The notes under the pieces: generated by a model | Database searches by the model: none | What the model was told of the DNA's origin: nothing | What the model saw: the letters and a program-made list of their open reading frames with translations, nothing else | Program-made: the position numbers and the translations under genes | Shown: piece by piece, positions 55,301 to 63,506 of the stretch | Position numbering within the stretch: position 1 is the stretch's first letter | Layout of the letters: every line of letters starts with the position of its first letter | NCBI GenBank assembly: GCA_965220185.1 | Contig: OZ244807.1 | Location: 186,001-250,000, forward strand | DNA length: 64,000 nt | DNA from: Azotimanducus sp965220185 | GTDB taxonomy: Bacteria; Pseudomonadota; Gammaproteobacteria; Pseudomonadales; Azotimanducaceae | Direction: 5' to 3'

Positions 55301-56559
55301 CTGCCGGATTCGCCGCCGGCGAGACAGTCTTAATCCCTTCTTCATCAGGTCTCAAGGCCGGACGCCCCCTGCGGCCTGCCCACCCATTCGCTAGCGTCTT
55401 AATCCCTTCTTCATCAGGTCTCAAGGCCGGACCTGCCTCGCAGCACGCCCAGTGAAATTCTGCGCGTCTTAATCCCTTCTTCATCAGGTCTCAAGGCCGG
55501 ACAAAGGGACGAATCGCCTTTAGACCTCAGCACGGAGTCTTAATCCCTTCTTCATCAGGTCTCAAGGCCGGACGACACGGATGCGAACATGAACGAGAAT
55601 TTTAGTCTTAATCCCTTCTTCATCAGGTCTCAAGGCCGGACTGACTGTTGAGGCCGAAGAGGTCACGATCGAAGCGTCTTAATCCCTTCTTCATCAGGTC
55701 TCAAGGCCGGAGGAGAAATACGAGCCTAGCTATCGCCGTTGGCGTCTTAATCCCTTCTTCATCAGGTCTCAAGGCCGGATGAAGAGCCGAATCCGATCAT
55801 CCTGTCGATAGACGTCTTAATCCCTTCTTCATCAGGTCTCAAGGCCGGACAGCTCGTGCACCGGGCGACGGGCGGCGTGATACGGTCTTAATCCCTTCTT
55901 CATCAGGTCTCAAGGCCGGACCAAAGCCAGAGCGTTGAGAGCTAGAGAGCTTAATGTCTTAATCCCTTCTTCATCAGGTCTCAAGGCCGGACAACTTTTC
56001 CCGCCTTCATAAAGCCGCCTTCGGGGTCTTAATCCCTTCTTCATCAGGTCTCAAGGCCGGAGGCGGGACGCAGTACTGGTCGTGCAATCCATATCCTGTC
56101 TTAATCCCTTCTTCATCAGGTCTCAAGGCCGGACTAAGACGGCGCTGATCGCGATGCTGGCGGCGAAGGTCTTAATCCCTTCTTCATCAGGTCTCAAGGC
56201 CGGACCTCACCACACCGCGAAACAAACAACAACCAGAGGTCTTAATCCCTTCTTCATCAGGTCTCAAGGCCGGACGGGGAGGCGGGCACGAACGGGGACA
56301 TCTGGCGCTGTCTTAATCCCTTCTTCATCAGGTCTCAAGGCCGGACTCAGATTCAGATTAAAGCCGAGCATTCGCAATCCGTCTTAATCCCTTCTTCATC
56401 AGGTCTCAAGGCCGGACTGATACGTCAGAACAAGTTTCACGAGAACCTAAGGTCTTAATCCCTTCTTCATCAGGTCTCAAGGCCGGACGAAGAGCGTGAG
56501 TTTGTTGAGCGGTTGGAGCGCAGTCTTAATCCCTTCTTCATCAGGTCTCAAGGCCGGAC
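52382..56559 (-). CRISPR. CRISPR array, 58 full and 2 truncated 37-bp repeats
   Basis: The 37-base repeat, read on the minus strand, begins GTCCGGCC and ends GGGATTAAGAC, which gives the 8-base crRNA tag ATTAAGAC typical of type III and type I repeats. I counted 58 full repeats at steps of about 70 bases, plus truncated ones at 52382-52396 and 53937-53951, and about 59 spacers of 31-36 bases. Repeats ending at 54938, 55712, 55780 and 56062 differ in the outermost base. Transcription is leftward from the leader at 56560-56684: that side abuts cas2, and the truncated repeats and duplicated spacers are at the far end. The neighbouring genes are type III-B. Confidence 0.97.
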
Positions 56560-56684
56560 GCACCCATCCAAAAAAGCTAACTTTGATAAAGTCTTATATA
56601 AGCTTTTGAGGACAATTGACGGACACAGCCTACTTGTCTTTCAACCAACTAGCCCTCGCCTCGCACACATATTTTGTTAAAGAA
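56560..56684 (-). promoter_or_regulatory. CRISPR leader
   Basis: This AT-rich 125-base gap lies between the array and cas2. On the minus strand it contains a TATAAG box around 56595-56600 with a loose -35 region, and an A-rich stretch next to the first repeat. It is the right place for transcription start and for spacer integration. No known integration-host-factor site was identified with confidence. Confidence 0.65.
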
Positions 56685-56969
56685 CTACTCGCCAACCATG
56701 ATTCCTTCTGGAAGACGACCATCACCATACACGGCATGCCGTCCGCCAATCAATAGGGCATAGGCGCGAACATCATCGTCGCGAGTATCTATGATCTCGT
56801 TGATGTCAGACAGATGAGTCTTCAACTGCCTGCGAGTTGCTGAGCACTTCCACACAGAGTACTGAAAAGGCGTGCCCCATCGTGAGACTGACTTCCATAC
56901 CTTACGCAAGCGACTGGGATCTGCAATGTCATAGCAGACCAACCAAGGTGTTTGACGGCCCGATGGCAT
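56685..56969 (-). CDS. cas2: Cas2 (leader-proximal copy)
   Basis: The 94-residue protein has the Cas2 ferredoxin-like fold. The first strand carries WLVCYDIADPSRLRKVWKSV with the conserved Asp, and PFQYSVWKC is the second signature. Cas2 forms the core of the integration complex with Cas1. Its start overlaps the stop of the Cas1-like gene by one base (TAATG). It is the last gene before the leader. It differs clearly from the other Cas2 at 58698, so the two do not come from a recent duplication. Confidence 0.9.
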   Translation of the reverse strand: MPSGRQTPWLVCYDIADPSRLRKVWKSVSRWGTPFQYSVWKCSATRRQLKTHLSDINEIIDTRDDDVRAYALLIGGRHAVYGDGRLPEGIMVGE

Positions 56970-57721
56970 TAGTCTGGCTCTTGCCGAGTCAGAAAACGCG
57001 AAAGTTGATGCAAAAAATCGCGCGCATGAAACCTTGCGGATTTCTGGTTCCGCTCAAAAAACGACACGGCTTCATCTTCTTGTCGACTTCGCTTGCGATT
57101 TGTTGACTGCCATTCGATCAAATCCGGATGAACTCCCCACTGTACGACTGTAACAAGATCTGAAATCAACAATCGAATATGATCTTCAGTAGCGCCAAAC
57201 CCCAATTTCGTCAGTTCCTCTAGCGCCATCGCCTGAGCGAGTCCTCTAATCTTCGACTTGAATTGCTTAGCGACTTTCTTGGTCACATCCTGCCCCATAA
57301 GGAGCTTCCTCGGGTCTCCTTTCGATCGCGCATCCGAAAATCCCATCCGCAACGCACAAAAGCGAATCGCTCTCCGCCGCATATTACTCCGCCACTCGCA
57401 GTAGAGCCTCTGATTGTCGGGGCGGTCTAGAAAATCTCTCCAATGCTGTACAAAACTGCTTCGATCTGAAGGCACACCAAGGACATAAGCTCTTGCGCTC
57501 CCACTTTCGCTTAGAAAGGTGACGTTGATGCCCTCATTCGCACAGGCAAGCAAAGCTTCCGTAGACCAAGAAACTTGTCCACTGATTACAATCCGTGAGA
57601 TACGACAGAAAGGGAACCGCTTTTCACAACCCGCTCCCGGGCCTGCGACCAGTAGCGCAGGGCCGTCCATGCGCACAGAAACAGGCTCTTTTGCGTAGAG
57701 ATACAGTGGTTTCGCTTTCAT
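56969..57721 (-). CDS. Cas1-like protein without recognisable catalytic motifs
   Basis: The 250-residue protein has a Cas1-like N-terminal beta domain: RISRIVISGQVSWSTEALLACANEGINVTFLSESG (about residues 38-72). The helical part follows (SNMRRRAIRFCALRMGFSD). I do not find the usual E, H and D motifs (the region after the Cas1 GxEG, and the H-x-GR-x-SLA-x-D block), although the normal Cas1 next door has them. It starts at the ATG at 57721, seven bases after cas1; the frame extension to 57886 overlaps cas1. It may be a structural partner subunit in a Cas1 heterocomplex or a degenerate copy. Confidence 0.75.
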   Translation of the reverse strand: MKAKPLYLYAKEPVSVRMDGPALLVAGPGAGCEKRFPFCRISRIVISGQVSWSTEALLACANEGINVTFLSESGSARAYVLGVPSDRSSFVQHWRDFLDRPDNQRLYCEWRSNMRRRAIRFCALRMGFSDARSKGDPRKLLMGQDVTKKVAKQFKSKIRGLAQAMALEELTKLGFGATEDHIRLLISDLVTVVQWGVHPDLIEWQSTNRKRSRQEDEAVSFFERNQKSARFHARDFLHQLSRFLTRQEPD

Positions 57722-57728
57722 ACCTCGA

Positions 57729-58691
57729 TCACTCGCCGCTGATGTTCCGGCCACGCTGTTCAAAGCTCTTCGCTGCCGCACCGAGCTGTCGGCGAAGCAA
57801 CCTACGCAAGGCCGTTCCAAGTGGACGGAATCTATCGTAGAAGTGCCTTCTTCCTGCCTTTCCCAAGAGGACTCCATCTTTTGCATTCGAGAAATGATCC
57901 GCAGTCAAGTACCGCTCTCGGAACATCTCCCACACCCAAGCATCGATGTGCGGACGAAAAGGTTCGATGGCATCCGAGGCCAATGATGCCCGACCATAGC
58001 TCGGTTCATGAAAGAGGCCAAGCATCGGGTCAAGCCCAACCTCATGCGCACAGTTAACAGCTTCAAAGTGCAACAGCGTATAGGCGAGAGACAGGCAAGC
58101 GTTTACAGGATCCGGCGGCGGACGCTTGCGCCTTCCTACGAAATTGAGGGAGGGAGGAAATAATGTCTTGTAACCTCCAAAATAAGCAGAGGCGGCCGCA
58201 CCCTCTATGCCCAAGCAGGTAGCAACGGGAACCCCGATATGCTCGGACACACGTGCGGATAGCGCCTCGATTTGCCGAATAGACTTATGCAGCACGAAGC
58301 GCTTGTCGGCCCTCCGCAACTTCGCCTCGGACAGAACTCGAAGCTGTGCATGGAGCTTAGCGTATACGACTTTTCGTGACCACTCATTGCGGGTTTGCGT
58401 GTCACGGTAAGCATCGAATTGCCCAAGCCGCCGTAGCACATCCTTGTGGGGGGTGCCAACGCAGGTCGCCAAGTGGCGATTTTGTCTCCCACTCAATATC
58501 ACGAGCCCTGCCCCGGAATCGGTAATCGCACCAATTGCGCTGGCACTTAACGAGGCATCGCCACGAATAACTACTCTTTCCAAGTGGGCGAGTGGAACAG
58601 TCGCGCTTTTTCCACCTGGATCCCGCACGCGCAACGTCCCGCTTTCGGCACGAATTTGAACCTGCTTTCTATCAACATACAAAACTGACAC
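57729..58691 (-). CDS. cas1: Cas1 integrase with intact active site
   Basis: The 320-residue protein has the complete Cas1 signature: beta-domain start SVLYVDRKQVQIR, then GIEGAAASAYFGGYK (catalytic Glu about residue 163) and GLFHEPSYGRASLASDAIEPFRP (His and Asp). It integrates new spacers at the leader end together with Cas2. Its start is six bases after the upstream cas2. The form is like those in type III and type I systems. Confidence 0.95.
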   Translation of the reverse strand: MSVLYVDRKQVQIRAESGTLRVRDPGGKSATVPLAHLERVVIRGDASLSASAIGAITDSGAGLVILSGRQNRHLATCVGTPHKDVLRRLGQFDAYRDTQTRNEWSRKVVYAKLHAQLRVLSEAKLRRADKRFVLHKSIRQIEALSARVSEHIGVPVATCLGIEGAAASAYFGGYKTLFPPSLNFVGRRKRPPPDPVNACLSLAYTLLHFEAVNCAHEVGLDPMLGLFHEPSYGRASLASDAIEPFRPHIDAWVWEMFRERYLTADHFSNAKDGVLLGKAGRRHFYDRFRPLGTALRRLLRRQLGAAAKSFEQRGRNISGE

Positions 58692-58697
58692 AGCAAT

Positions 58698-58982
58698 TCA
58701 ACCCACGTAGTAGAACTCGGGATCGGATGGCTGCTCCGCCCGACCAAACAAGAGCGGCTCGGTGCGTTCCTCCACTCGCAGCAAAGCGAAGCGGTCCTCA
58801 CTTTCGTCAATTTGTCGTCGAACGTCCGCAATCAGCGCCGAGCGTTCGGCCTTGGTCAGAAAGCATTCGAACGCTGATTTCTGCCCTCCGGTCGCGTATT
58901 GCTTCACGACCTTGTGAACTCGACGCAGTCGCTTCGGACTCGCCACATCATAGGCTGCGATAAAGAGATGACGCCGCTGCAC
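58698..58982 (-). CDS. cas2: Cas2 (first copy)
   Basis: The 94-residue protein begins RRHLFIAAYDVASPKRLRRVHKVVKQYATG and has the conserved Asp of Cas2; SAFECFLTKAERSAL follows. It ends EFYYVG. It is the first gene of the four-gene adaptation block. A 122-base gap, the longest in this operon, separates it from the Card1 gene, so the adaptation block may have its own promoter. Confidence 0.92.
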   Translation of the reverse strand: MQRRHLFIAAYDVASPKRLRRVHKVVKQYATGGQKSAFECFLTKAERSALIADVRRQIDESEDRFALLRVEERTEPLLFGRAEQPSDPEFYYVG

Positions 58983-59104
58983 TCTTAGAAGGCTCCTTTG
59001 AGGTTTCCCAAACTAAGGGCTATTGCATCATGCCCTCTTTAAGCAGTCAGCTCTCACAAGCTTGTGGCCGAGCATGAGCAGGTCTCCGCCTCTACAAAAA
59101 AAGA

Positions 59105-60319
59105 TCAGGGAACTGGCAGAGAGCCGTTTTCGAAGAAACCCGAAAAAGCCTTGGAAAGATCTTTTAGATTCCCACCTTCCAAGAATCCAATGCCCAATGA
59201 CTTCAGCCGCTGGCGCATATTTTGAGGGAGAGTTCGCGCACTGAGCATCAGGCTTGTTCCGAACAAGCCTCCGGTGTTGCGCCCCAAACTCTCGAGCTTT
59301 GACACAACACTTTGTTGATCCCCGCCGACGAATGTTCCAGTCTTGCATTCCGCAAGAAGAAGTCGGTTGTTGTGAACTGCCAACAAATCAAACTCGTTCT
59401 CAGGTGCATCGTCTCCACTGAACCGCATCCACTGGCACCGTGCGGACGAGCGCGTGTCCTGAAATCCTACTTCTTTTGCGCAACACCAAGCATATTCTTC
59501 AAGCCAACCGCCGCTTAAGTACCGAGCAGCGTGCTCGGAAAGGAACTCTATTTCCTTATCACCATCCCACCTGATCAGTCCAGAACTTGCCATCTTTCCC
59601 AATGCGGGCCGCCACATTCCACCAGGACGGCTTTTGAAGCGTCTCTTCGCATCTCCCAAGGTTTCGCCGCCTGGCAGGAAAATCCCGGGGCAGCCTCTCG
59701 TGCCATGCACAAGACCATTCATAGTGCCTAGCAATTCCGACAATTGCTCGCAATTTGACACGAGATAGTCTGTGAGTTGCTTTCGATCAAGAGCAACGTC
59801 TTGCCAACGCGCATCCCCACATGCGCTGTCCTTGAGACGCATCCCTTGCGCTTCGAGATACATGGGAATGTCGAGCACTCCGCGCATATGCTCCACAGCC
59901 TGATCAGTCGGCACTAGGGATTCAATAACTTGATGCGCTGTATCGGTATAAATGATCCGCAGTGGATGGCCTTCAAATTCCCTTCGGAAAGCTTCCACGA
60001 AGCCCATTGATAAGAGCTTGGTTCCTCCCGTCGCGTTCAACACGACCGCAACGCCCCGGTGTTTGGTCAGAATCTGACCGCAAAGCCTTCTGGCAAATTT
60101 GCGAATCTCTTCAATGCCAGCGCTCGGGACTTGCCTACGCATCTCGACTTCAATGTCCTGCTGCCTCAGAATCCGCCGCAAATCTTTGTCTTTTTCTTTC
60201 GCATTCATTACGTCACTGGAAACTAGATACACCTTGGCTGGACGGTCCATAAGTATGGGAATGAGATTCGGCAGGAGTTGGTCGGAAACCAAGCAGATAT
60301 GAATGTCGGTTGCTTGCAT
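59105..60319 (-). CDS. Card1/Can2-type CARF nuclease
   Basis: The 404-residue protein has a CARF domain at the N-terminus (ICLVSDQLLPNLIPIL, then VVLNATGGTKLLSMG, about residues 91-105, the ring-nucleotide-binding loop). The C-terminal restriction-like nuclease has PENEFDLLAVHNNRLLLAECKTGTF, the D, E-x-K core. This is the layout of Card1/Can2 (DUF1887), which is activated by cyclic oligoadenylate and cuts DNA or RNA. Its ATG overlaps the HepT stop (TGATG), so it is coupled to the HEPN-MNT pair. Confidence 0.88.
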   Translation of the reverse strand: MQATDIHICLVSDQLLPNLIPILMDRPAKVYLVSSDVMNAKEKDKDLRRILRQQDIEVEMRRQVPSAGIEEIRKFARRLCGQILTKHRGVAVVLNATGGTKLLSMGFVEAFRREFEGHPLRIIYTDTAHQVIESLVPTDQAVEHMRGVLDIPMYLEAQGMRLKDSACGDARWQDVALDRKQLTDYLVSNCEQLSELLGTMNGLVHGTRGCPGIFLPGGETLGDAKRRFKSRPGGMWRPALGKMASSGLIRWDGDKEIEFLSEHAARYLSGGWLEEYAWCCAKEVGFQDTRSSARCQWMRFSGDDAPENEFDLLAVHNNRLLLAECKTGTFVGGDQQSVVSKLESLGRNTGGLFGTSLMLSARTLPQNMRQRLKSLGIGFLEGGNLKDLSKAFSGFFENGSLPVP

Positions 60320-60702
60320 CAGTCTTGTCGTTCGTCCGATTTACATGACGCGCGGACATCAAGAACATCCATCATTTGCTCGGCGGCCTGCCGTAGGGAT
60401 TCCAAACTTTGCGAGACGACAGCCCAAGTCTGCGGCAGACTAATGCGGAAATACTCGTGCACAAGGCGATTGCGCAATCCTGCGATTCTTTCCCATGGAA
60501 TCTCCAACTTCATTGCCTTGATGTCTCCCGACAATCTTTGAGTCGATTCCGCTAGAGTTTGGAGATTTCGTATAACTGCATCTTGGATCATGCGCGAATC
60601 CATGAATTCTGCTTCGCCGCCCGTTGTGTACTCTTGAATTCTCTCGACAGACTCAAGGATGTAGCGAAGATGTAGCGCATCGCTCGAATCCTGCTCGTTC
60701 AC
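60319..60702 (-). CDS. HepT-like HEPN-domain toxin
   Basis: The 127-residue protein is a HEPN domain with the RNase signature R-N-R-L-V-H in GLRNRLVHEYF (about residues 77-87). In HepT-MntA modules the HEPN protein is an RNase toxin that the nucleotidyltransferase AMPylates to switch off. It overlaps mntA by four bases (ATGA) and overlaps the Card1 gene by one. A fixed position between Cmr and Card1 genes suggests that it is used as an ancillary type III effector. Confidence 0.85.
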   Translation of the reverse strand: MNEQDSSDALHLRYILESVERIQEYTTGGEAEFMDSRMIQDAVIRNLQTLAESTQRLSGDIKAMKLEIPWERIAGLRNRLVHEYFRISLPQTWAVVSQSLESLRQAAEQMMDVLDVRASCKSDERQD

Positions 60703-60983
60703 AACGCCTCCGCCTCTTTCAGCACCCCGTCTCGGTAGAACGGATGCAGCATGTCTTCCGTGGCAAGGTCAACCCGGCAACCGAGGAGCGCTTGCAGTTC
60801 CATTTCGACGCCGACCATGGTGAGAGCGCTCGTGTTCTTTGGGACATCCACCAGCAGGTCTACATCGCTTTGCTCGGTCGCTCCATTCCGAGCCATGGAA
60901 CCAAACACCCGGAGATTGCCGAATCCGTGACTCGCCATCACGTCGAGCACTTCTTGGCGGTTAGCTTCAATGAGTGGGTGCAT
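60699..60983 (-). CDS. MntA-like nucleotidyltransferase antitoxin
   Basis: The 94-residue protein is a minimal nucleotidyltransferase (MNT): GNLRVFGSMARNGATEQSDVDLLVDV carries GSxAR and SDxD, which bind metal and ATP. It is the MntA-type antitoxin of HepT. I start at the ATG at 60983 because deleting the tnpB element places it one base behind the cmr6 stop (TAA-A-ATG). An in-frame ATG at 61004, inside the element's repeat, could add seven residues. A frame from 61211 overlaps tnpB and is not used. Confidence 0.85.
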   Translation of the reverse strand: MHPLIEANRQEVLDVMASHGFGNLRVFGSMARNGATEQSDVDLLVDVPKNTSALTMVGVEMELQALLGCRVDLATEDMLHPFYRDGVLKEAEAL

Positions 60984-62286
60984 TTTATTGGGACTTATAT
61001 ACATGATGCCGGAATACCGACACCTGCTATCCTTTGACGCTTCACAGGCCGACCGATGTCGCCACCTCCACGTCCAGTTGCCCCAATCCCGGAGGCCAGT
61101 ATATTCAACGCAGCATTGATGTCCGCGTTGTCGGCATGCCCACACGCCAAGCATTTGAACTTCGCTTGGGCGGGTCTGTTTGCGGCATCTACAAATCCGC
61201 ATCGTGAACACGTCAAGGACGTGTATTGTGGGTTCACTTCAAGCAACTGGGCTGACTTGTAGCCGAGCTTATGCCTGAGACCCGACCATCCGGTGTTGAG
61301 GATGGCCTTGTTCAACCCCTTCTTCTGGGCCACATTCTTGCCGGGATTCTCTTGTGTCCCTTTCGCCGAAGCCGTCATGCCTTTGGTGTTGAGCTTCTCG
61401 ACAATCACCGCGCCCGCCTTCGCAGCGATACGCTTGGACGCATGATGCTGCCAGTTGTCTCGAAAGCAGCGAATGTTCCGGCACACCTTCGACAGGCGTT
61501 GCTTTGTCACGTTCCTTCGGTTCGACCCGATCACTTGCCGCGCCATGCGGCGCTGGTACCGGCGCTTCTTTGCTTCAAGGCGTCCGAGACGCTCACTGTC
61601 CAACCTCATGATCTCACCGTCGCTTGTGGCGACCTGTCCGACGTTCATATCGACACCAACGGCCATTCCGTCGTCAATTCGTTCCACTTCGTGTGCCGGG
61701 ACGCGGTACCCGACCACCGCATACCATCGTCCACATTCACGCTTGATGGTCACCGAACGGGCTTCGTGGTCACGGTACGGGTCTTCACCTTTGCGGGCGA
61801 GACGGAACCAGCCAAGTTTCTGCAGCCGGATGTGCTTCCCGGCAAGTTTGAAATGACCCGGTTCGGGAAACGTCACCGTCCGTGTCCGATACTTCGACTT
61901 GTACTTCGGACGACCGGCTTGGTGCTTGAAGCACCTCTCCCACGCGAGGGCCTGGTCCTTGAGCGCATGTCGAATCGCACCGAACGGCAGTGCCTGCAGC
62001 CAGTCTGTCTTCGCTCGAAGTTGTGTAAAGACCTTTGCGGTTGATTCAAACCGGGTTGATGGCTTCGGAAGCACCCACGGAATTCGTTCATGCCACGCAT
62101 ATTCCTCTTCGTTCCACGCAAGCATTCGGTTCCATACCCAGATACACGCACCAGTGACCTGCATGAGCTTCTGATGCTTCGCACGGGTGCGGGGCAGCAG
62201 GCGATATCGGGTTGTGCGATGGGCGTATTCCATGTTGTTATTTTACTTGATTTTGTCCGGCATTATGTATATAAGTCCCATTTTAT
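60983..62286 (-). mobile_element. tnpB element with 25-bp inverted repeats and a 6-bp flanking duplication
   Basis: The element spans 60989-62280 (1292 bases). Its ends, 60989-61013 and 62256-62280, are inverted repeats of 25 bases with 24 identities (core GGGACTTATATACAT). Both flanks carry TTTTAT (60983-60988 and 62281-62286), which looks like a target-site duplication. It contains only tnpB. IS200/IS605 elements normally have neither terminal inverted repeats nor a duplication, so it may be a tnpB-carrying element of another type. It lies exactly at the cmr6/mntA junction. Confidence 0.75.
60995..62233 (-). CDS. tnpB: TnpB RNA-guided nuclease (IS200/IS605 OrfB)
   Basis: The 412-residue protein has the RuvC parts: VGVDMNVGQVATSDG (Asp, about residue 193), AVIVEKLNTKGM (Glu) and ADINAALNI (last Asp), with the zinc finger CSRCG...CLACGH between. 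Full length and an intact active site suggest activity. Its stop codon lies inside the right inverted repeat, leaving no more than five bases before the repeat's outer edge. No tnpA is present. A right-end guide RNA would overlap the gene's 3' end. Confidence 0.92.
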   Translation of the reverse strand: MEYAHRTTRYRLLPRTRAKHQKLMQVTGACIWVWNRMLAWNEEEYAWHERIPWVLPKPSTRFESTAKVFTQLRAKTDWLQALPFGAIRHALKDQALAWERCFKHQAGRPKYKSKYRTRTVTFPEPGHFKLAGKHIRLQKLGWFRLARKGEDPYRDHEARSVTIKRECGRWYAVVGYRVPAHEVERIDDGMAVGVDMNVGQVATSDGEIMRLDSERLGRLEAKKRRYQRRMARQVIGSNRRNVTKQRLSKVCRNIRCFRDNWQHHASKRIAAKAGAVIVEKLNTKGMTASAKGTQENPGKNVAQKKGLNKAILNTGWSGLRHKLGYKSAQLLEVNPQYTSLTCSRCGFVDAANRPAQAKFKCLACGHADNADINAALNILASGIGATGRGGGDIGRPVKRQRIAGVGIPASCI

Positions 62287-63506
62287 TTCCCTTCGCGTAT
62301 GCGACGCAGGATGTCATCTCTCTTCTTTGTCTGCTTCTCTCGTTGCTTCTTGTTCATGCCGGAACTTGGTCCCTCGACTTTCCAGAGCCTTTCCTGCAGC
62401 TGCGCCGCACATCGCCGATCTTCAGAGTCTTTCCACTGAGGAGCACTTTCCCTCATTTGCTTCAGCACAGTCTGTGCCGCCTGCTTTTTAGCGGGGTTAC
62501 TTTCGTCTGCTAGCCATATATTCAAGCTCTCGGTCGTTTCCAACAGCAATCTCTTGCTTTCGGGCATTCGTGCACGCTCCGCCCTGTTCCGCTCTTCTTT
62601 TTCAGCCTTCAGTCGATCAGCTTCCGCTGCTTTACTCTCTTCCTCTTCTTGCTGTTTGCGAAGTCGCTCTTGCTCTTCCTTCTCCTTCTCTTTCTTGATT
62701 TCCTTATCGGGTCGTTTCATTGCCCCGTATCCAACAGCGGTCTTCGCGCCAAATCCAAGCCACTTAAAAGCATAGAGCATGGCTTCCCGAACGAGGGAAT
62801 GCCATTCGGGCACTGCGACGCCAAGCCGCGAGCATTTGCATACCACATAGAAATCGAACTCGGAACCAGGCGGCACAGCAAGGAACAGAATTGGATTGGG
62901 GCTGCCGGAATCGTGCGGTGTGCCGTTCCCTTGATAGTAATCCGAGAAGTGCGGTGTCATTACTTCAATGTCCAGTTTCATTCCATTAGGTTTTGGAATG
63001 ACGTCCCAAAAGTGAAGCAGTCCTGCCTGGGCTGGCGTTCCGAAGAGCGAGTCGATAGCTTCACAACTCCATCCTTTTTTCTCACCGTCATACCCTTCAG
63101 CCAGCTCTTTAGCGGCCCGCCGAACGACCCCTTTCACTCCGCTGCCTGGCAAGTAGGGCAATCCATAAGGATTGAGAAACGAAAAGCCGTTTTCTGTCGG
63201 ATGTTCATTGCCGAGCCCCGTCATGAATGGAGATGTGGACTCAGCCGCCAACTTCATGTACTCGCCGTTGCTCGGCAATGCGCGAAATTGTGCCTTCTGC
63301 CGAGAACGGATGCCATTGAGCGCCTGCTTGTCCATATCGGTCAGCTTGGCAGCTTTTCGAAGCGCTCCAAGTTTGCTCGCTTCCAATTCCCATGCGTCGT
63401 TCTTCCAACCACGAAAGCACATCCCGAAGCGCATGCCCGGATTTGCGTTGTCGAGCGTGTCGAGCGAGCCCAGATACTTTGGAATAGCGGCTCCCATTTC
63501 ATTCAC
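62283..63506 (-). CDS. cmr6: Type III-B RAMP protein Cmr6 with a coiled-coil tail
   Basis: The 407-residue protein has Cmr6 RAMP elements: STSPFMTGLGNEHPTENGFSFLNPYGLPYLPGSGVKGVVRRAA (about residues 90-131) and the glycine loop LGFGAKTAVGYG (about residue 258). From about residue 270 a highly charged coiled coil follows (KEKEKEEQERLRKQQEEEE). Usual Cmr6 proteins stop near this point, so the last 130 residues are an addition. Cmr6 caps the crRNA 3' end in the Cmr complex. It overlaps cmr5 by eight bases. Confidence 0.88.
   Translation of the reverse strand: MNEMGAAIPKYLGSLDTLDNANPGMRFGMCFRGWKNDAWELEASKLGALRKAAKLTDMDKQALNGIRSRQKAQFRALPSNGEYMKLAAESTSPFMTGLGNEHPTENGFSFLNPYGLPYLPGSGVKGVVRRAAKELAEGYDGEKKGWSCEAIDSLFGTPAQAGLLHFWDVIPKPNGMKLDIEVMTPHFSDYYQGNGTPHDSGSPNPILFLAVPPGSEFDFYVVCKCSRLGVAVPEWHSLVREAMLYAFKWLGFGAKTAVGYGAMKRPDKEIKKEKEKEEQERLRKQQEEEESKAAEADRLKAEKEERNRAERARMPESKRLLLETTESLNIWLADESNPAKKQAAQTVLKQMRESAPQWKDSEDRRCAAQLQERLWKVEGPSSGMNKKQREKQTKKRDDILRRIREGK

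Noticed and set aside
57722..57886. N-terminal extension of the Cas1-like protein
   Set aside because: It overlaps the end of cas1 and the true Cas1 fold starts at the ATG at 57721.
60984..61211. N-terminal extension of MntA
   Set aside because: It overlaps tnpB in another frame and disappears when the element is removed; only the seven codons to 61004 remain possible.
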